Virus record (IMG/VR): IMGVR_UViG_3300028393_000019
Location: 186,001 to 250,000 of that record
Length of the DNA: 64,000 bases
Direction: 5' to 3' (one strand)
Origin: a virus
Part shown: one piece after another, positions 25,868 to 34,199 of the stretch
Layout: each line of letters begins with the position of its first letter
Numbering within the stretch: position 1 is the stretch's first letter
Translations under genes and position numbers: made by a program
The notes under the pieces: generated by a model
The model's input: only the letters and a program-made list of their open reading frames with translations
The model's database searches: none
What the model was told of the DNA's origin: nothing

Positions 25868-26868
25868 TCTGGACTGAATGGGATCCTTTAGAGTCAATTA
25901 TTGTCGGTGACTGTTTTACCGATAGCGACCATCCTGGATTAAAAACGATCTTAAAAGAAACTAAAGAAGATCTAAATACTCTAGCAAATTACTTAACTAG
26001 TTTAGGTATAAAAGTCTATCGACCTAACGTTGCGCATAACTCTGCAATGGCTCCTATTGTTCCAAGAGATCAATACCTAGTGTATGGCGAAACAATATAT
26101 CAAACATACACATCAATGCCTGATAGATTCAATGATAGTTTAAACTACTTAGGCATATTTAGAGAGCTATTTCAACAAGGTCATAACTGGATCAGTCAAC
26201 CGCCGCCTGTGCTTGCACCTTTAAACTCTACAGACAAGTGGTGGAATGATGGTAAGCACATCTATCACGATCTAAACAAAGATAAAATACTGTGGCATAC
26301 TGCCACCATGTTTAAATGTGGAGATGCATTAATAACTAACAAACAAGGTCCAGGAACGCTACTTGGACTAGAATGGATGAAGCGTAACTTGCCCGGTACA
26401 CGTATTATTGAAAACAATAAGTGGGGCCACATTGATCACGGGTTTTTTATGATTGACGATGATACTGTTATTTGTATCAACCAGTCTTGGGTTCCCGAAG
26501 TGTTACAATCTAAAACACTTATTGAAATTGAAGAATATATTGAAGTTTTAGATTATAGTAAAATTGTAGAATCTTTTTCTACTACCAGTGGTACACTAAG
26601 TCAAGAGTGGATAGACAAATGGCTCAACGAGTGGAAGGGGTATGTGCAAGATGTTGCGTTTGACAGTAATGTGCTGGTAATAGATTCTAAGAATATCTTG
26701 TTCTCTAGTGAACAACCTAAGCTGTTTAATTTTTTAAAACAAAAAGGTATTACATGCCACGTAGTAAACATGCGTCATAGCATGTTTTGGGAAGGCGGAA
26801 TACATTGCCTAACACTAGATGTTAGTCGACGTGGAGAGAAGCGGCGAGTCGTTCCTGTAACTTTGTAA
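25864..26868 (+). CDS. Glycine-amidinotransferase-like enzyme
   Basis: Guanidino-group-modifying enzyme of the arginine:glycine amidinotransferase type, which moves an amidino group from arginine to an amine. The catalytic Cys block GGIHCLTLDVSRRGE (C315) is very close to the animal and bacterial AGAT block; GHIDHGFF gives the catalytic His (H189 or H192) and KCGDALI the Asp (D154). 334 aa, close to the usual 350-420. Such enzymes are rare in phages; known bacterial relatives (e.g. StrB, CyrA) work in natural-product pathways. It ends in a 47-base overlap with the convergent aminotransferase gene. Confidence 0.87.
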   Translation: MIWTEWDPLESIIVGDCFTDSDHPGLKTILKETKEDLNTLANYLTSLGIKVYRPNVAHNSAMAPIVPRDQYLVYGETIYQTYTSMPDRFNDSLNYLGIFRELFQQGHNWISQPPPVLAPLNSTDKWWNDGKHIYHDLNKDKILWHTATMFKCGDALITNKQGPGTLLGLEWMKRNLPGTRIIENNKWGHIDHGFFMIDDDTVICINQSWVPEVLQSKTLIEIEEYIEVLDYSKIVESFSTTSGTLSQEWIDKWLNEWKGYVQDVAFDSNVLVIDSKNILFSSEQPKLFNFLKQKGITCHVVNMRHSMFWEGGIHCLTLDVSRRGEKRRVVPVTL

Positions 26869-27976
26869 AATATTCTGTATCAGCAATCAAAGGCAGTACT
26901 AACATAAGGTTATCCTGCCCATTATTCCATACTCCTATATGCAAACCGTTGTCATAGAATGTTTGTTCAGGAGTTGACTTAATATCTATATCAAACATTA
27001 ATCCGTAGTTTCTAAAAGTTAACCCCATACTAGTAAAAAGTCTGGTCGCAGTATCGACAGTTGCAGTGTATTGATTTAATAAATCTTCTGTTTCTAATAT
27101 TTCTAAATATTTTAAAGTTGAATAAATTCCACTTAATGAAAATGTATAGGTGAACCCGTGTCCCAAAAACTCATGCTTTACTACTTCGTTAACACGATCG
27201 CTTACTAGCGTAGCACTTAAAGGAAAGTATCCCCCAGTCAATGCCTTGCCCATGGTAAAAATATCAGGATCCAACTCAGTATCGAATCCAACAAACTTAC
27301 CTGTCTTGCCACCACACATGGCAATATCATCTAAAATAAAAATCACATCGTGATCTCTGCATGTTTGTCTAAGTTCTCGCCAAAAATCTTTAGTATACTG
27401 TTTAAGACCCTTATTCCACGAGCATGTTTCCATAACTAGGCAACAGGCTGTTTTAGTTTTAACAGCGTCTATTAATTCTTCTTGATTCAAAGCAATACAA
27501 TTTTCAACAGGATGTTTGGTCATATACTCTAATTGGCCGATGCCGGATGTTAGGTAAGTACTTCCGTGGTAAGAATTTTTAACACCGAGTATAGTGTGCC
27601 TAGGGTTACCTTTAGCTTCGTGATATATTTTGGCTAATTTAATTGCACCCTCGACTGCGTCACTTCCACTTAGGGCAAATATACTTCTATAACCACCAGT
27701 GATATCATATAGTTTATTTGTTAGATCTATAACTGCCTGATTAGTGGTCATGTATTCGCCGCCAGCGAATGGATTGTCTAACATTTTATCAGCAACATAG
27801 TGTATAATGTCTTTACGATCAAATCCTAGTAAAAAACAGCCGCAGGATCCTAGACTTAAATCTATTAAATCTTTGCCGTTTTCTACAAATCCAAATCTTG
27901 TATAATTATCAATCTTTCTTGCGTTAGAATGATCGTAGTTGTAGTTAAAAGGGAACAAGAGCTTTAAATTTTTCAT
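26822..27976 (-). CDS. Class III aminotransferase (GSA-aminomutase-like)
   Basis: PLP-dependent class III aminotransferase, 384 aa. FILDDIAMCGGKTGKFVGFD contains the Asp pair for the pyridine nitrogen, and TMGKALTGGYFPLSA holds the Schiff-base lysine (K244). GSDAVEGAIKLAK (about 104-116) is the PLP phosphate region. The donor/acceptor is unknown; relatives include glutamate-1-semialdehyde aminomutase, ornithine- and diaminobutyrate aminotransferases. It faces the amidinotransferase gene tail to tail, so the two could act on the same amine. Read from a late-type promoter 4 bases upstream of the ATG. Confidence 0.85.
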   Translation of the reverse strand: MKNLKLLFPFNYNYDHSNARKIDNYTRFGFVENGKDLIDLSLGSCGCFLLGFDRKDIIHYVADKMLDNPFAGGEYMTTNQAVIDLTNKLYDITGGYRSIFALSGSDAVEGAIKLAKIYHEAKGNPRHTILGVKNSYHGSTYLTSGIGQLEYMTKHPVENCIALNQEELIDAVKTKTACCLVMETCSWNKGLKQYTKDFWRELRQTCRDHDVIFILDDIAMCGGKTGKFVGFDTELDPDIFTMGKALTGGYFPLSATLVSDRVNEVVKHEFLGHGFTYTFSLSGIYSTLKYLEILETEDLLNQYTATVDTATRLFTSMGLTFRNYGLMFDIDIKSTPEQTFYDNGLHIGVWNNGQDNLMLVLPLIADTEYFTKLQERLAASLHVD

Positions 27977-27980
27977 ACAG

Positions 27981-27998
27981 TATTTAACAAGGTAAATA
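27981..27998. promoter_or_regulatory. Divergent late-type promoter pair
   Basis: GTTAAATA on the minus strand (27981-27988) lies 4 bases from the ATG at 27976; GGTAAATA on the plus strand (27991-27998) lies 7 bases from the ATG at 28006. The 29-base gap between the genes is almost entirely these two motifs, leaving no room for normal leaders. Confidence 0.55.
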
Positions 27999-28005
27999 TG
28001 GTGTC

Positions 28006-29922
28006 ATGAAAAATGTCTATCTTATACAAACTGAAATTACTTCCGGACCCTCTAATGAGCACTACCTACCATTCAGTGTAGGATGTATTTGGGCCTATGC
28101 AAACCAATTTGATTATGTGAAAAATAACTATAAATTGCAAGATGTTATTTGGCGGAGAGATAGACAAAAAAATGTAATTGAAAAGATCATCGACCCTAGT
28201 ATCATTGGATTTAGTTGCTACGTATGGAATCATAAATGGAATCTAACCTTAGCTAAGAAATTAAAAGAACGTTTTCCAAACTGTCTAATAGTGTTTGGTG
28301 GTCCTAGTGTTAATGAAGAATGGCTCAAATACGATTTTATCGATGTTGCAATGTTTGGCGAGGGAGAAGTTGCATGGGCTAATCTTTTAAAGATGAATCT
28401 TAATAACGAGACTATTCCGAGATATTGGAATAACCCGAGACAAACAGATATTGAAAATTATCCTAGCCCTTACACTACAGGGTTCTTTGATAAAATTATT
28501 GCAGACAATCCAGATATTAGTTGGTTTATGATGCTAGAAACTAACAGAGGATGTCCTTATCACTGTACGTTTTGCGGCTGGGGAGCCGACTATCTTAACA
28601 AACTAAAAAACTTTAACCTACATAGGGTTGAGGAAGAAATCAAATGGGCTATAACACATAACATACATTGGATGTTTGTGATCGATGCTAACTCAGGTAT
28701 AATGAAAGAACGTGATGTCGAAGTAGCGTGGATGATCCGCAGAGCTATAGAAGCACCCAACAGCAAAATTAGACGTGTAACCTTTAACCATGCTAAAAAT
28801 TTAAATGAGCATTGTTTTGAAATGGAAAAGATTATTCAAGCATGGACTTACGGTTTAGAAATGGCTATACAAAGCATGCACCAGCCCACACTAGATGCTG
28901 TGAAAAGAATTAACATGGGTATGAACAATTTAGAACGTGCTTATGCCTTATGCCGTAAACACGGTATTAGATACTACACAGAGATGGTTTTAGGTTTACC
29001 TTTAGAAACCAAGGACACTTATATTAATGGCCTAATGAGATTAATGGAATTAGGACAACACGACAGCGTTAAAACTTATCCTGCTACTGTTATTCCTAAT
29101 AGTGAAATGGACAGTGAAGAGTATAGAAACAAATACGGAATTAAGTTGATATATCCTAAAGATATGTATCGTAGTCCCGAAGAACGCATATGGGACGACG
29201 AAGATAGTAGTCATGAAAATATTGCCATGGTGTCGAGCACAAATACTGCTACCAGCCAAGATATTGCAGATTCATTAGCGTACAGTTGGATGATGAGTCA
29301 ATTTCATTATTTAGGAATAACACAACTTACTTCACGGTACTTGTATGAAATGCATAATGTTCCATACCGTCAATATTATGATGCATTATACAACGCAATT
29401 AAGAACGACATTATAGGCGGTCCTATACTAAATGATGTAGAAGAAATATTTGTAAATTATTTCACTTACGGTGAAATGCCTGTAGGTGAAAAATGGAAGA
29501 ACGTAGTTGCATTGACTATGCCCGAAAGTTACGGTATGGACGATATATTTGAAAACAAGAATCATTTTATAGACCTCGGAGTTACCGTTGGAAACTTATT
29601 TCATACTATAGATCCAAGTGTCATAGAATTACAGTATGCTTTTATGTTGGATGAAAGCAAATCATATCCATTCATTCTAGAATCAGATATAGATATTGAT
29701 AGATGGGAACGTTTATCATGCTCATATTCGGTTAATAGGCGTTACATGGTTAGTCACATGCATGACCAAATGTATCAAAAATATTTGCTTAAAACTGATA
29801 TTGCAAATATTAATAATCCTTATGTTGAAACCGACATAGAAGATTCATATAAAGGCAATAAGATCTCAGTCATTCCTATTTTACCTATACCTACAACTAC
29901 CGCTAGTGGGAGAGTTATGTAA
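28006..29922 (+). CDS. Cobalamin-binding-type radical SAM enzyme (class B-like)
   Basis: 638 aa. Residues 1-130 form a B12-binding-like Rossmann domain (IIGFSCYVWNHKWNLTLAKKLK, LIVFGGPSV, MFGEGEVAW); the DxHxxG motif of base-off cobalamin binding is not seen, as in several class B enzymes. The radical-SAM core has CPYHCTFC (C183, C187, C190). The C-terminal 200 residues are unassigned. Class B enzymes typically methylate unreactive carbons or do ring rearrangements. First gene of an operon with a second radical-SAM gene. Confidence 0.85.
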   Translation: MKNVYLIQTEITSGPSNEHYLPFSVGCIWAYANQFDYVKNNYKLQDVIWRRDRQKNVIEKIIDPSIIGFSCYVWNHKWNLTLAKKLKERFPNCLIVFGGPSVNEEWLKYDFIDVAMFGEGEVAWANLLKMNLNNETIPRYWNNPRQTDIENYPSPYTTGFFDKIIADNPDISWFMMLETNRGCPYHCTFCGWGADYLNKLKNFNLHRVEEEIKWAITHNIHWMFVIDANSGIMKERDVEVAWMIRRAIEAPNSKIRRVTFNHAKNLNEHCFEMEKIIQAWTYGLEMAIQSMHQPTLDAVKRINMGMNNLERAYALCRKHGIRYYTEMVLGLPLETKDTYINGLMRLMELGQHDSVKTYPATVIPNSEMDSEEYRNKYGIKLIYPKDMYRSPEERIWDDEDSSHENIAMVSSTNTATSQDIADSLAYSWMMSQFHYLGITQLTSRYLYEMHNVPYRQYYDALYNAIKNDIIGGPILNDVEEIFVNYFTYGEMPVGEKWKNVVALTMPESYGMDDIFENKNHFIDLGVTVGNLFHTIDPSVIELQYAFMLDESKSYPFILESDIDIDRWERLSCSYSVNRRYMVSHMHDQMYQKYLLKTDIANINNPYVETDIEDSYKGNKISVIPILPIPTTTASGRVM

Positions 29923-31082
29923 TGTTAATGGGCTTTAATCAAACTAACATAGACCGATTACTAGCAAGTATAAATGGTACAGTTTTAGATCCAACAGTAA
30001 GCCTATGCCATCATTGCCATAGACATATACCAGCATGGCGCTACCATAAAGATAATCAGGTGTTTATAGCCAAGTCATGTCCCATACATGGTATTAGCCA
30101 TCATATGATCGAATCTGACTATGAGTTTTATGCTAATCTATATTACACCCAGGATAATCCAGATTTTAATTTTAATGGCGGAGTACTTATCGAAGGTAGT
30201 GACCGCTGTAATTTAGAATGCCCACATTGTTACCATTTACCAGAAAACGATGCCCGCGACCCTTCTATAGAAGAATTGCTCGATCAAATACGAGATATGC
30301 CGGTAGGCGAGGATGGAGTACATAGAATCATCCTCGCCGGTGCTGAAAGTACCTTACGCAAAGACTTTCCAGAATTGATAACAGCTATCCGTGAGTTAGA
30401 TCCCGAAATGGATGTTAGTGTAATGACTAATGGCATACGTTTCAATGACAGCGATTTTATTCATAAATGTGTTGAAGCTGGACTTGCAGGTGTTAACATT
30501 GGGCTTAATCATCCAAGTTACATCGATCACGAAACTGTAAGACGTAAACAAGTTAGTGCTATTGAAAACATGCACCGTGAAGATATCAAGATAGGTTACA
30601 TTAGTTATACTATGGTAGACTTCAGTGAGCTTGATTACATACTAACTGAGATTACTAGTAATCCTTGGACTCCTAAAAATTTCCGCATACGTAATGGTGC
30701 AGAAATAGGACGTAATGCCAGCACCGAACAACCGTTTGTTAGCAACTTATACAAACGTGCGGAGCAATGGTGCAAGGATCATAGTAAACAGTTTGAACGA
30801 ATCATAGAAGCAGACAATAATATCTATCATGTTATGGTTAAGATTGAAGATAAAATTGTGCGATTAATCAGCTGGTGCGATGAAACCAATATTGATATGG
30901 AAGAATTGCGTAGCGGACCTTGGTGTAACTTTGTACCCGACGGTATTACAAACTTCTTACATCAGATTATACGCAGAGATGTGTTTAAAAATAAAGGACT
31001 AGCCTTACCGGATAGCCCTCCTAGTCGATATAAATTTAATCGCACACCCGATAAGTCAAAACTTAATTTGCTAAATCTATAA
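29922..31082 (+). CDS. Radical SAM enzyme related to pterin/lipid-modifying family
   Basis: 386 aa. Core CNLECPHC (C96, C100, C103) preceded by an N-terminal Cys set, LCHHCHRHIPAW (C29, C32) and SCPIHG (C53), as in the MJ0619/tetraether-synthase-like radical-SAM group (pterin methylation or C-C bond formation between acyl chains is known for members). AGAESTLR replaces the usual GGEP. Assignment to that group is by this Cys layout only. It shares one base with the previous gene's stop (TAATG). The desaturase at the window start might supply a lipid substrate, but that is speculative. Confidence 0.8.
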   Translation: MLMGFNQTNIDRLLASINGTVLDPTVSLCHHCHRHIPAWRYHKDNQVFIAKSCPIHGISHHMIESDYEFYANLYYTQDNPDFNFNGGVLIEGSDRCNLECPHCYHLPENDARDPSIEELLDQIRDMPVGEDGVHRIILAGAESTLRKDFPELITAIRELDPEMDVSVMTNGIRFNDSDFIHKCVEAGLAGVNIGLNHPSYIDHETVRRKQVSAIENMHREDIKIGYISYTMVDFSELDYILTEITSNPWTPKNFRIRNGAEIGRNASTEQPFVSNLYKRAEQWCKDHSKQFERIIEADNNIYHVMVKIEDKIVRLISWCDETNIDMEELRSGPWCNFVPDGITNFLHQIIRRDVFKNKGLALPDSPPSRYKFNRTPDKSKLNLLNL

Positions 31083-31419
31083 AGCCATTTGACCTATCAA
31101 GGAATTTAGTTTTAATATTTAAAATATTAAACTTATTCAAAACTTTAACAACATCTGGTACATTAAATTTTTTACAACTATAAACATCTAGTTGTATTAG
31201 ACCAGTATCCCAAGTGTGCATGACAATATGACTAGTAGTTATAGCCATGAGTGCTGTGTATCCTTCGTTATCTAAAACTTCTGATCTATAGACATATGGC
31301 CCTCCTAGTATTTCCATGTCAATAGTTGATACAATATCTAGTAGAATGTTTTTAACATCTAATTCAGACAATTGTGTTTCAGCAGTACCTTGTATTAATA
31401 GGTGCAAATGATCTAACAC
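31063..31419 (-). CDS. speD: S-adenosylmethionine decarboxylase
   Basis: Pyruvoyl enzyme that makes decarboxylated AdoMet for spermidine/spermine synthesis. TTSHIVMHTWDTGLIQLDVYSC carries the self-cleavage serine (S63), the conserved His (H68) and the Cys (C82). 118 aa matches the small bacterial/archaeal (class 1b) form, and speD is known in cyanophages. No spermidine synthase is seen in the window. It overlaps the convergent radical-SAM gene by 20 bases and is last in a leftward unit with a methyltransferase. Confidence 0.88.
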   Translation of the reverse strand: MLDHLHLLIQGTAETQLSELDVKNILLDIVSTIDMEILGGPYVYRSEVLDNEGYTALMAITTSHIVMHTWDTGLIQLDVYSCKKFNVPDVVKVLNKFNILNIKTKFLDRSNGFIDLAN

Positions 31420-32013
31420 TTAAGGCTTCCTTCCTATGATCATGTAACGTGTGTACAGGGGTAATTTCATTTCGCCGCCCCAAAGAAAATGTAATCCACA
31501 AGTTTCCTTAAATTCATCAAATGATTTATGCCACCGCACATGCTCGGGGATATTATAATCATTACTTTGGATAATAATCAAACTACCGTTAGGCATTCTA
31601 TCCAACCATTTATCGTATTGTGCTTGTGTTAAGTGTTCACAGCTAGTATTAATAATAATATCTGCAACAGAAATTACATCGCACATATCTGCCGTATACG
31701 CTTTGAACCGACCTTCAATTTCTTCACCCTTGTTCATTAGCGTAGCAATAGGTTCGCAGGTTGGATCAATGTCAATACTGCGAATAGTAGTAATGGGAAT
31801 GTTGCTCTGAAATAACATGCTGGCAAGTGTACCAACCCAGCCGCCGAAGATGTCTATGCTAGATGCAAAATGCACATGCTCATCTAGACAATCAATCAAC
31901 CATTCTTTGCTTTTTAATTGCCCCGACCAAAAGGCATCCATAGTACGCATAGGGTCCGGGCTTTGACGGATGGCCTGCATCCAATGGTGTAAATGGTTTG
32001 TATCTATCTGCAT
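31420..32013 (-). CDS. Class I SAM-dependent methyltransferase-like protein
   Basis: Rossmann-fold methyltransferase: SIDIFGGWVGTLASML is motif I, IRSIDIDPTCE is motif II with the ribose-binding Asp, and ADIIINTSCEHL is motif IV-like. 197 aa. Substrate unknown. It lies between a radical-SAM gene (10-base overlap) and speD (directly abutting), so AdoMet chemistry dominates this unit. Confidence 0.75.
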   Translation of the reverse strand: MQIDTNHLHHWMQAIRQSPDPMRTMDAFWSGQLKSKEWLIDCLDEHVHFASSIDIFGGWVGTLASMLFQSNIPITTIRSIDIDPTCEPIATLMNKGEEIEGRFKAYTADMCDVISVADIIINTSCEHLTQAQYDKWLDRMPNGSLIIIQSNDYNIPEHVRWHKSFDEFKETCGLHFLWGGEMKLPLYTRYMIIGRKP

Positions 32014-32960
32014 TTTGGTATCTTGCTGTCCGCACTACTAACACATCTAGTAGTCACGCATTTTTGTGGCACAGAAAACAAAGTAAATTTTTCTATCGTG
32101 CCCAGTGCGGCTTCGTGGCAACTGTAAGCACGTTTGACTTCCGTACCTTTTATTATAACACTCTGATAACCTGCATTACAAGTCCAATTGGCAAATTGAT
32201 TAAACCCCAGTGCATTAAACCGTTCTGCTTGATCTATAAAATAATTTTTATCACCATCCATTAAACGGATTTGATAACCTTCCTGCTGTTCAAAATCGTT
32301 TTGCATTATATCAACCATCTCAGCTGTGTAGCCTTCCACTATGGCGGTGGCACTGTCATTGCTTTGTGGTTTAAGTGTTACATTAATTCCACGAGCTCGA
32401 AATCGTTCACAGCGTTCTAGTGTTTCAAAGAACAGTTCTGGCACCATAACTTGATTAACAGTTACATGAACCCGCTCGTTCATTAACTGTAAACACTTGT
32501 CACCGAACTCGTGCTCCTTGGCGAACTCTGCATGAAAGCTGGCTGTAATACTGCGGCGCTGTAGACAATCAGTGATGCTACACCAGTTTTTCCACCAGCT
32601 GGGTCCCGGACTCAAATTGGTAGTCATATGTATACTTTGGTAGGGACTTTCTAATTCATCTATATGTTTGATCAATTCGGGCAACTGTTTGTACGCAGTA
32701 GGTTCACCTCCTGAGAAGCTCCAGTGAAATTGGGTGAATCCGTTCAAACGAGCTTGACGTTTTATCTCGTCGACTGTAGTCTTATAGACTTCTAAACTTT
32801 GGTAATCCAAATTGTCGCTTCGGGCATAGGGCCAACAATAGCTACATTTGTAATTACAAAATCTACCTAGGATCCAACTTATGTTAAATAATGGGCGATC
32901 CAACATTGTTTGTTGCCCAAAATGCGTTATGTCTTTGAAAGGAATGATTGCGAAGTTCAT
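32004..32960 (-). CDS. Radical SAM/SPASM-like enzyme, 318 aa
   Basis: Core motif CNYKCSYC (C35, C39, C42), SFSGGEPTAYK as the GGE motif, and a C-terminal auxiliary set WTCNAGYQSVIIKG...RAYSC, then CVTTRC. It is the third member of the family at 8161 and 9834. First gene of the leftward unit; the octamer TGTAAATA at 32967-32974 lies 6 bases before its ATG, overlapping the rightward sigma70-type promoter of the tRNA. Confidence 0.85.
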   Translation of the reverse strand: MNFAIIPFKDITHFGQQTMLDRPLFNISWILGRFCNYKCSYCWPYARSDNLDYQSLEVYKTTVDEIKRQARLNGFTQFHWSFSGGEPTAYKQLPELIKHIDELESPYQSIHMTTNLSPGPSWWKNWCSITDCLQRRSITASFHAEFAKEHEFGDKCLQLMNERVHVTVNQVMVPELFFETLERCERFRARGINVTLKPQSNDSATAIVEGYTAEMVDIMQNDFEQQEGYQIRLMDGDKNYFIDQAERFNALGFNQFANWTCNAGYQSVIIKGTEVKRAYSCHEAALGTIEKFTLFSVPQKCVTTRCVSSADSKIPKCR

Positions 32961-32988
32961 TGACAGTATTTACAAATGATAGTATAAT
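32960..32988 (+). promoter_or_regulatory. Consensus sigma70-type promoter for the tRNA gene
   Basis: TTGACA at 32960-32965 and TATAAT at 32983-32988 with a 17-base spacer, an exact match to the bacterial housekeeping consensus. The expected start point is 32995, the first base of the tRNA-like gene. The minus-strand late-type octamer TGTAAATA (32967-32974) lies inside the spacer, so early rightward and late leftward transcription would exclude each other here. Confidence 0.8.
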
Positions 32989-32994
32989 ATACAT

Positions 32995-33090
32995 GTAGAC
33001 GTGAGTGGAACTTGGTATACCTCCAGCTTGCTGGGACTGGGCCTGGCCCTTAGGGTGGCTTTGTAGGTTCGAATCCTACCGTCTACACCA
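32995..33090 (+). tRNA. Class II tRNA-like gene with odd anticodon arm
   Basis: Acceptor stem GTAGACG (32995-33001) pairs with CGTCTAC (33080-33086), followed by A and encoded CCA (33088-33090). The T arm GTAGG/TTCGAAT/CCTAC (33063-33079) is perfect. A long variable arm with CCC/TTA/GGG hairpin marks a Leu/Ser-type (class II) tRNA. The anticodon arm is irregular: CCAG pairs with CTGG, but the loop then has 8-10 bases (TTGCTGGG in the middle). Read conventionally the anticodon would be GCT (Ser), while the A discriminator and D-arm look like Leu. It may be an extended-loop tRNA, a decoy or a degenerate copy. Confidence 0.7.
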
Positions 33091-33122
33091 TTTTACAACT
33101 TAGGCAAAGAAAGAGGCAAGTG

Positions 33123-33455
33123 ATGAAGAAAGTACTTTTTATGTTGTTGTTAGCGGCATCTAGTGCTCAGGCAGAATATCGTGATGAGCCATTCAAAGAG
33201 TTCGATGCCACACGCAACCAAGTTAACCAGGCAACGATCATTTGGCGTCAAGAAGCCAATGTGACAGCGGCATGTGATTTTGAAAGCAAGCGCCGTGGTA
33301 ACAGCGGATTTGGTTTCAACGTTTTGGGTTGTGAATTTCATTATGATGTGAACAAGACAAGAGTCTGTACTATAATTACACCACTAAACACCACTTTGAC
33401 CAATCTAGGACACGAAGTGCGACACTGCTTCCAGGGAAGCTGGCACGGCTTTTAA
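33123..33455 (+). CDS. Exported HExxH protein, possible small metallopeptidase
   Basis: 110 aa. MKKVLFMLLLAASSAQA is a typical Sec signal peptide with an AQA cleavage site, so the product should reach the periplasm. The mature part has four cysteines and ends with GHEVRHCFQGSWHGF; HEVRH (97-101) fits a zinc-metalloprotease HExxH site, although no third ligand is certain. GTG at 33120 is an alternative start, but the ATG at 33123 follows a GAGG-type ribosome site. A role in lysis or periplasmic processing is possible. Confidence 0.65.
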   Translation: MKKVLFMLLLAASSAQAEYRDEPFKEFDATRNQVNQATIIWRQEANVTAACDFESKRRGNSGFGFNVLGCEFHYDVNKTRVCTIITPLNTTLTNLGHEVRHCFQGSWHGF

Positions 33456-33456
33456 T

Positions 33457-34014
33457 ATGAATAAACCAGTAGCAAGTAGCCCTGATCGACATACCTTTCA
33501 AAAGGAACGTAGCATCAAACGGGCAGAAGAAGCGGGCGAAGAGCCTAATCAAGCATACATCGAAATGTGGGAACAGGTTAAAATTGATGATGCCAACAAG
33601 ATCCACGATCCAGTTTGGCAACGAAACAATATGGAATACGATTTGCGCTCTAGTAAAGAACTATGCGATAAAGTCAAAGCCAGTGACAACTATGCTCAAA
33701 ACTTATACGCCGCAATGTGCAACATGACTTGGCAAAGCAGAGAGTTTTGGCAAGAGCTAAAAGGTGAAACTTGGAGTTGCAGTTGGCGTCACAGTGGTGG
33801 TATAATTGCTGATATGCGTGAACAAGGTGACTACATTGATTGGTACTGTAGCGGCATTGGTAATGCAGAATTGGGCAACGGATTAGACGGTACTGTGCCA
33901 GACACCACTGATGGTCGAGACTATGTACCAGAAGGTGTAGTGACTGAAGAAATTGAACTGGATCTAAATCGATTGGGTTGGCGTCCAGTTCCTTGGAGTG
34001 ATGATGAAGATTGA
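33457..34014 (+). CDS. Hypothetical protein, 185 aa
   Basis: Acidic, Trp-rich, soluble; no motif. Contains SCSWRHSGGIIADMREQGDYIDWYCSGIG, reminiscent of other phage hypothetical proteins, and a strongly acidic C-terminus. It starts one base after the previous stop region and its stop overlaps the next frame. Function unknown. Confidence 0.6.
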   Translation: MNKPVASSPDRHTFQKERSIKRAEEAGEEPNQAYIEMWEQVKIDDANKIHDPVWQRNNMEYDLRSSKELCDKVKASDNYAQNLYAAMCNMTWQSREFWQELKGETWSCSWRHSGGIIADMREQGDYIDWYCSGIGNAELGNGLDGTVPDTTDGRDYVPEGVVTEEIELDLNRLGWRPVPWSDDED

Positions 34015-34028
34015 GATTAAATAGAATT

Positions 34029-34199
34029 ATGACACATTGGACTATAACAGTTGAAGAAGCAGATGACGGTAGCGGAGATCTAGTTCTCCCACTGCCGCAG
34101 GAGATGTTGGATTTGCAAGGATGGAAAGAAGGAGACACATTGGAATGGAACGATCTAGGTGACGGCTCGTGGACCATTTCAAAGGCAACAAATGGCTAA
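34029..34199 (+). CDS. AbrB/MazE-like swapped-hairpin protein, 56 aa
   Basis: Small protein with the pattern LVLPLPQEMLDLQGWKEGDTLEWNDLGDGSWTI, which matches the swapped-hairpin AbrB DNA-binding fold (as in AbrB, SpoVT, MazE antitoxins). The first strand with its DNA-contacting basic residues is acidic here, so DNA binding is doubtful. The ATG at 34029 is preferred. The IF-1 start overlaps its last codons. Confidence 0.65.
   Translation: MTHWTITVEEADDGSGDLVLPLPQEMLDLQGWKEGDTLEWNDLGDGSWTISKATNG

Noticed and set aside
5350-32960. Region A as a DNA thymidine- or guanine-hypermodification locus
   Set aside because: PLP, radical-SAM and QueC-like genes fit in part, but no dNMP hydroxymethylase, DNA-base kinase, thymidylate-synthase homologue or DpdA-like transglycosylase is seen in the window. 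Kept only as a point to check in the rest of the genome.
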